Source: HGM04593 sp045631905 (lineage in GTDB: Bacteria; Bacteroidota; Bacteroidia; Bacteroidales; Bacteroidaceae). Taken from it: DNA of 7,733 nucleotides. Shown here in pieces: positions 5,301 to 7,733 of this stretch. Position 1 is the stretch's first letter. Every line of letters begins with the position of its first letter. The stretch lies in NCBI GenBank assembly GCA_045631905.1, contig JAZQVO010000035.1, positions 1 to 7,733 of the forward strand, written 5' to 3'. The notes beneath the pieces were generated by a model, which saw nothing but the letters and a program-made list of their open reading frames with translations, did not search any database and had not been told where the DNA came from. A program made the translations under genes and the position numbers.

Positions 5301-7733
5301 GTAACTTGGTTACTCTTTGATGGCGTGCTCACCATAAGCGGTACAGGTGCCATGGTCGACTACGAGTTTAGCGGTGCTCCTTGGTACGAATACTATGAAG
5401 ATATAACCTCGGTTGTGATTGAAGAGGGTATAACACATATTGGAGACTACGCGTTCAGTAATTGCACCGGCCTCACAAGCGTAACAATCCCGGGCTGCGT
5501 AACAAGCATAGGAGAAGGCGCGTTCTATAATTGCTACTGCCTCACAAGCATAACAATCCCTGCCGGCGTAACAAACATAGGAGTAGGCGCGTTCTCTTGG
5601 TGCTCCGGCCTCACAAGTATAGAGGTTGAAAGCGGAAACACAAAATATGATAGTCGCGGTGGTTGCAACGCAATTATAGAAACAGCGACAAACACCTTGA
5701 TTAAAGGTTGCAAAAACACCACAATCCCCAATAGCGTAACAAGCATAGGAGACGAGGCGTTCCGTGATTGCGACGGCCTCACAAACGTAACAATCGGCAA
5801 CGGCGTAACAAGCATAGGAGACTACGCGTTCTATGGTTGCGGCGGCCTCACAAGCATAACAATCCCTGCCGGCGTAACAAACATAGGAGTAGGCGCGTTC
5901 TCTTGGTGCTCCGGCCTCACAAGCATAGAGGTTGAAAGCGGAAACACAAAATATGATAGTCGCGGTGGTTGCAACGCCATTATAGAGACAGCAACCAATA
6001 CATTGATTGCAGGTTGTAAAAACACTATAATCCCGGGCAACGTAACAGGCATAGGAGACTACGCGTTCAATGGTTGCGCCGGCCTCACAAGCATAACAAT
6101 CCCGGGTAGCGTAACAAGCTTAGGGTTCCACGCGTTCAGTGGTTGCACCAGCCTCACAAGTATCACAATCCCCGATAGCGTAACAAGTATAGGAGACTAC
6201 GCGTTCCAGAGTTGCGCCGGCCTCACAAGCATAACAATCCCTGCCGGCGTAACAAACATAGGAGTAGGCGCGTTCTCTTGGTGCGACGGCCTCACAAGCA
6301 TAACATCGCTTATCCTGCCCGAAGACCTTTTTGCAATAGATAGCAGTGTATTCGATTTTGATAAAACCACGTGCACCCTATATGTTCTCACAGGTGCAAA
6401 GGCTACCTACGAGGCAACTGATGGTTGGAACGAGTTTAGCAACATAGAGGAGATATTAAGCGGCACTTGTGGCGCGAACGCAACTTGGACACTTGTTGAT
6501 GGCGTGCTCACCATAAGCGGTACAGGTGCCATGGTCGACTACGAGTTTAGCGGTGCTCCTTGGTACGAATACTATGAAGATATAACCTCGGTTGTGATTG
6601 AAGAGGGTATAACACATATTGGAGACGAGGCGTTCAATGGTTGCGACGGCCTCACAAGCATAACAATCCCGGGTAGCGTAACAAGCATAGGAGACTACGC
6701 GTTCAGTAATTGCCCCGGCCTCACAAGCATCACAATCCCCGCCGGCGTTACAAGCATAGGCAACTTCGCGTTCAATGGTTGCACCGGCCTCACAAGCATC
6801 ACAATCCCTGCCGGCGTAACAAACATAGGAGTAGGCGCGTTCTCTTGGTGCTCCGGCCTCACAAGCATAGAGGTTGAAAGCGGAAACACAAAATATGATA
6901 GTCGCGGTGGTTGCAACGCCATTATAGAGACTGCGACCAACACTTTGATTACAGGTTGCAAAAACACCATAATCCCCGAGGGCGTAACAAGCATAGGAGA
7001 CAGAGCGTTCAGTAGTTGCGACGGCCTCACAAGCGTAACAATCCCGGGCAGCGTAACAAGCATAGGAGAAGGCGCGTTCTCTTATTGCAGTGACCTCACC
7101 AGCATTGAAATCCCCAACAGCGTAACAACAATAGGAAGCGCCGCGTTCCATGATTGCTCCGGCCTCACAAGCATAGTAATCCCCGCCAGCGTAACAAGCA
7201 TTGGTCGACAATTATTCAGTGTTTGCAACAACCTCACAAGCATAGAGGTTGAAAGCGGAAATACAAAATATGATAGTCGCGGTGGTTGCAACGCCATTAT
7301 AGAGACTGCGACCAACACTTTGATTGCAGGTTGCAAAAACACTATAATCCCCGAGGGCGTAACAAGTATAGGAGACCTTGCGTTATTTCAATGCTTCGGC
7401 CTCACAAGCATTGAAATTCCCGCCAGTGTAACAAGTATAGGACGCTACGCGTTCGATGGTTGCAACCTCACAAGCATCATAATCCCCGCCGGCGTTACAA
7501 GCATAGGAAACTACGCGTTCGATGGTTGCAACCTCACAAGCATAACATCACTTATCCTGCCCGAAGATCTTTTTGCAATAGATAGCAGTGTATTCGATGT
7601 TGATAAAACCGCATGCACCCTCTATGTCCCCTATGGCGCAAAGGCAACCTACGAGGCAACTGATGGTTGGAGCGAGTTTACCAACATCGAGGAGATAGAC
7701 GAGGTTACCATCACTATCAACCAATATGGCAGT
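2235..7733 (+). CDS. Giant BspA-like LRR_5 surface protein, 3' end outside the window
   Basis: An uninterrupted frame of 1833 codons, still open at the right edge. The first 23 residues form a signal peptide: basic MKRTYLKQ, a hydrophobic LLATILLLC core, and a likely signal peptidase I site after ANA (A23/H24). The LLLC stretch is a poor lipobox. Then come four blocks of about 23-residue TpLRR/LRR_5 repeats (consensus roughly LTSITIPxxVTSIGxYAFxGC): residues 62-321 (8 units), 420-801 (15), 1057-1357 (10) and 1450-1771 (11). Each ends in a cap; in the last three the cap contains LFAID, CTLYV and ATxGWxxF. Blocks three and four open with a header containing CGxNxTW and LTISGTGAM (from residues 1019 and 1412); a diverged header precedes block two (376). 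A discoidin-like domain occupies about 856-1012. Known relatives include Tannerella BspA and Treponema LrrA, reported to bind host proteins; adhesion is inferred here. The final residues, VTITINQYGS, look like the start of a C-terminal domain. The encoded protein is certain; its ligand is unknown. Confidence 0.93.
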   Translation, partial: MKRTYLKQLLATILLLCSSVANAHDFEVGGIYYNITNATAKTVEVTCKGSDSNEYLNEYSGEVTIPATVTYNGITYSVTSIGDYAFYACEDLQTVLLPNSIESIKRGAFAHTGISSITIPASVTGAIDYDMFYMCSSLNEIVVDENNKVYDSREGCNAIVKTANNEIIVGSNNSTIPAGIVSIGERAFDSRIGLEELILPSGFKTIGESAFRACSGLKKVYISETVTSIGQGAFGVCSEIESIVVDENNKVLDSREDCNAIIHTSTNSLLVGCKNSFIPTTITSIGAYAFFHTNKLEFILIPASVTSIGDWAFYGCSSLKCMASMATTAPSLGTYSLGDGFAYLTGTLYTPYSTTDNYSEWNKYFETQNMVYPSECGDNVISCIISDVLHIWGAGNMRDMNIEWDDYSPWYGGDKQKEFSSVKIHHGVKSIGYGAFYDCQNYKSIEIPNSVTSIGEYAFYRCRGLASVTIPGSVTSIGDKAFLYCSGLKSVTIPGSVTSIGNYAFDSCTGLTSITIPEGVTSIGDRAFRECTGLTSVTIPGSVTSIGDYAFDGCIRLTSITIPGSVTSIGNYAFDGCTGLTSVTIPGSVTSIGDYAFNGCDGLTSITIPASVTSIGNRAFYGCTGLTSIEVESGNTKYDSRGGCNAIIETATNTLITGCKNTIIPEGVTSIGDRAFYECRGLISITIPAGVTSIGNRAFYGCDGLTSVTIGNGVTSIGEGAFYSCPGLTSVTIPNSVTSIESSAFSNCTGLTSVTIGNGVTSIGGYAFASCTGLTSITIPGSVTSIGNYAFSWCDGLTSITSLIPAENLFAIDSYVFNGVDKTTCTLYVPAGAKATYQATNGWKAFTNIEELLTTTFPAYFTTEDGLPGELQGDNYVWESETMRFETAKESIRLTVFETNAPDAYNNLPMVALGELEFYDGNGNKIAYTADNVTTNSLESTEGSLAGLCDGDYSTFYHSTWKNGTTPGSHVYVEVNFPQAVDALSVKIVGRTTQRLVPTKIGLTDGGVLCGFPPVSGSCGENVTWLLFDGVLTISGTGAMVDYEFSGAPWYEYYEDITSVVIEEGITHIGDYAFSNCTGLTSVTIPGCVTSIGEGAFYNCYCLTSITIPAGVTNIGVGAFSWCSGLTSIEVESGNTKYDSRGGCNAIIETATNTLIKGCKNTTIPNSVTSIGDEAFRDCDGLTNVTIGNGVTSIGDYAFYGCGGLTSITIPAGVTNIGVGAFSWCSGLTSIEVESGNTKYDSRGGCNAIIETATNTLIAGCKNTIIPGNVTGIGDYAFNGCAGLTSITIPGSVTSLGFHAFSGCTSLTSITIPDSVTSIGDYAFQSCAGLTSITIPAGVTNIGVGAFSWCDGLTSITSLILPEDLFAIDSSVFDFDKTTCTLYVLTGAKATYEATDGWNEFSNIEEILSGTCGANATWTLVDGVLTISGTGAMVDYEFSGAPWYEYYEDITSVVIEEGITHIGDEAFNGCDGLTSITIPGSVTSIGDYAFSNCPGLTSITIPAGVTSIGNFAFNGCTGLTSITIPAGVTNIGVGAFSWCSGLTSIEVESGNTKYDSRGGCNAIIETATNTLITGCKNTIIPEGVTSIGDRAFSSCDGLTSVTIPGSVTSIGEGAFSYCSDLTSIEIPNSVTTIGSAAFHDCSGLTSIVIPASVTSIGRQLFSVCNNLTSIEVESGNTKYDSRGGCNAIIETATNTLIAGCKNTIIPEGVTSIGDLALFQCFGLTSIEIPASVTSIGRYAFDGCNLTSIIIPAGVTSIGNYAFDGCNLTSITSLILPEDLFAIDSSVFDVDKTACTLYVPYGAKATYEATDGWSEFTNIEEIDEVTITINQYGS
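2418..3197 (+). repeat. LRR_5 repeat block 1 (8 diverged units)
   Basis: In-frame repeats that match the LRR_5 pattern at protein level but vary freely at DNA level (for example IGDYAF, IKRGAF, IGERAF, IGESAF, IGQGAF, IGAYAF, IGDWAF). Two diverged copies of a 33-residue island, with VVDENNK and DSRE.CNAI, start near 2658 and 2964. The block is followed by a diverged cap (about 3198-3357). It looks older than the blocks downstream. Confidence 0.85.
3492..4637 (+). repeat. LRR_5 repeat block 2 (15 units, 69-nt period)
   Basis: Fifteen units counted by the xAF motif. The 69-nt period is a multiple of three, so the frame is kept. From about 3573 the DNA is highly uniform, with GTAACAAGCATAGGA and GCGTTC in most units. 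One 33-residue island (EVESGNTKYDSRGG onward) is inserted at 4122-4220. Two units, near 4362 and 4497, use TIGNGV in place of TIPxxV. The cap runs from 4638 to about 4787. Confidence 0.9.
4800..5270 (+). other. Discoidin / F5/8 type C-like domain within the surface protein
   Basis: Non-repeat segment, about residues 856-1012. It starts AYFTTEDGLPGELQG and contains the features of bacterial galactose-binding-fold (F5/8 type C-like) domains: a strand with MRFETAKESIRLTVFET, a LGELEFYDGNGNKIAYTADN segment, an LCDGDYSTFYHSTW turn with the usual Asp-Gly-x-x-Ser/Thr pattern, then HVYVEVNFPQAVDALSVKI. Such domains often bind glycans or other surface ligands. The ligand here cannot be read from the sequence. 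Confidence 0.65.
5317..5447 (+). repeat. 131-bp perfect direct repeat, copy 1
   Basis: Identical base for base to 6496-6626, 1179 bp (393 codons) downstream and in the same frame. It encodes the header with LTISGTGAM, APWYEYYED and the first half-unit of the repeat block, and marks the left edge of a segmental duplication. Confidence 0.97.
5403..6305 (+). repeat. LRR_5 repeat block 3 (10 units)
   Basis: Ten units, with 33-residue islands at 5622-5720 and 5928-6026. A 51-nt unit encoding GVTNIGVGAFSWC occurs identically at 5553-5603, 5859-5909 and 6234-6284; the first two copies lead directly into an island. One unit, near 5788, uses TIGNGV. The cap runs from 6306 to about 6452. Confidence 0.9.
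6496..6626 (+). repeat. 131-bp perfect direct repeat, copy 2
   Basis: Identical to 5317-5447, including third codon positions. Just upstream the two headers already differ (CGENVTWLLF versus CGANATWTLV), so the identity is bounded on the left. On the right it stops at TAC versus GAG in the first repeat unit. Confidence 0.97.
6582..7547 (+). repeat. LRR_5 repeat block 4 (11 units)
   Basis: Eleven units, with islands at 6870-6968 and 7245-7343. The 51-nt GVGAFSWC unit appears once, at 6801-6851. Two consecutive units near 7441-7550 lack one codon (GCNLTS in place of GCTGLTS). Two units depart from xAF (GRQLF and GDLAL). The cap runs from 7548 to about 7694, then the frame continues out of the window. 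Confidence 0.9.

Noticed and set aside
6456..7211. 251-codon minus-strand frame opposite the repeat array
   Set aside because: A 69-nt period keeps every frame in register, so stop-free antisense frames arise automatically; the product is a cysteine- and alanine-rich repeat shadow.
3492..7547. CRISPR array or DNA-level tandem satellite
   Set aside because: The periodic sequence is translated without a stop into the LRR_5 consensus, and there are no unique spacers between constant direct repeats.

Overview
The window looks like chromosomal DNA of a member of the Bacteroidales. The evidence is a thyA-folA pair of Bacteroidetes type, an AT-rich leader with no Shine-Dalgarno sequence before the large gene, TAnnTTTG-like -7 boxes, and a giant BspA-type leucine-rich-repeat surface protein. 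I cannot name the genus from sequence alone.

Layout. Positions 1-354 hold no convincing gene but carry three short perfect inverted repeats. A strong intrinsic terminator (356-390, minus strand) ends a two-gene minus-strand operon, thyA (1727 to 933) then folA (914 to 420). ThyA makes dTMP from dUMP and produces dihydrofolate; FolA reduces the dihydrofolate back to tetrahydrofolate, so the two form one metabolic cycle. A divergent intergenic region (1728-2234) carries possible promoters for both directions and several short direct and inverted repeats.

From 2235 to the right edge runs one uninterrupted plus-strand reading frame of at least 1833 codons, with no stop inside the window. It encodes an exported BspA-like protein: signal peptide, then four blocks of 23-residue TpLRR/LRR_5 repeats (about 44 units), each closed by a non-repeat cap. 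A discoidin (F5/8 type C)-like domain sits between the second and third blocks. The last three blocks are nearly homogeneous at the DNA level, including a 131-bp perfect direct repeat 1179 bp apart, which points to recent internal duplication and gene conversion. The C-terminus, including any anchoring or secretion signal, lies beyond the window.

I do not see a new multi-gene system. The points most worth a second look are the mosaic structure of the repeat gene, two active-site substitutions in the DHFR (Trp22 to Tyr and Arg44 to Ser, E. coli numbering), and the hairpin cluster at the left edge.
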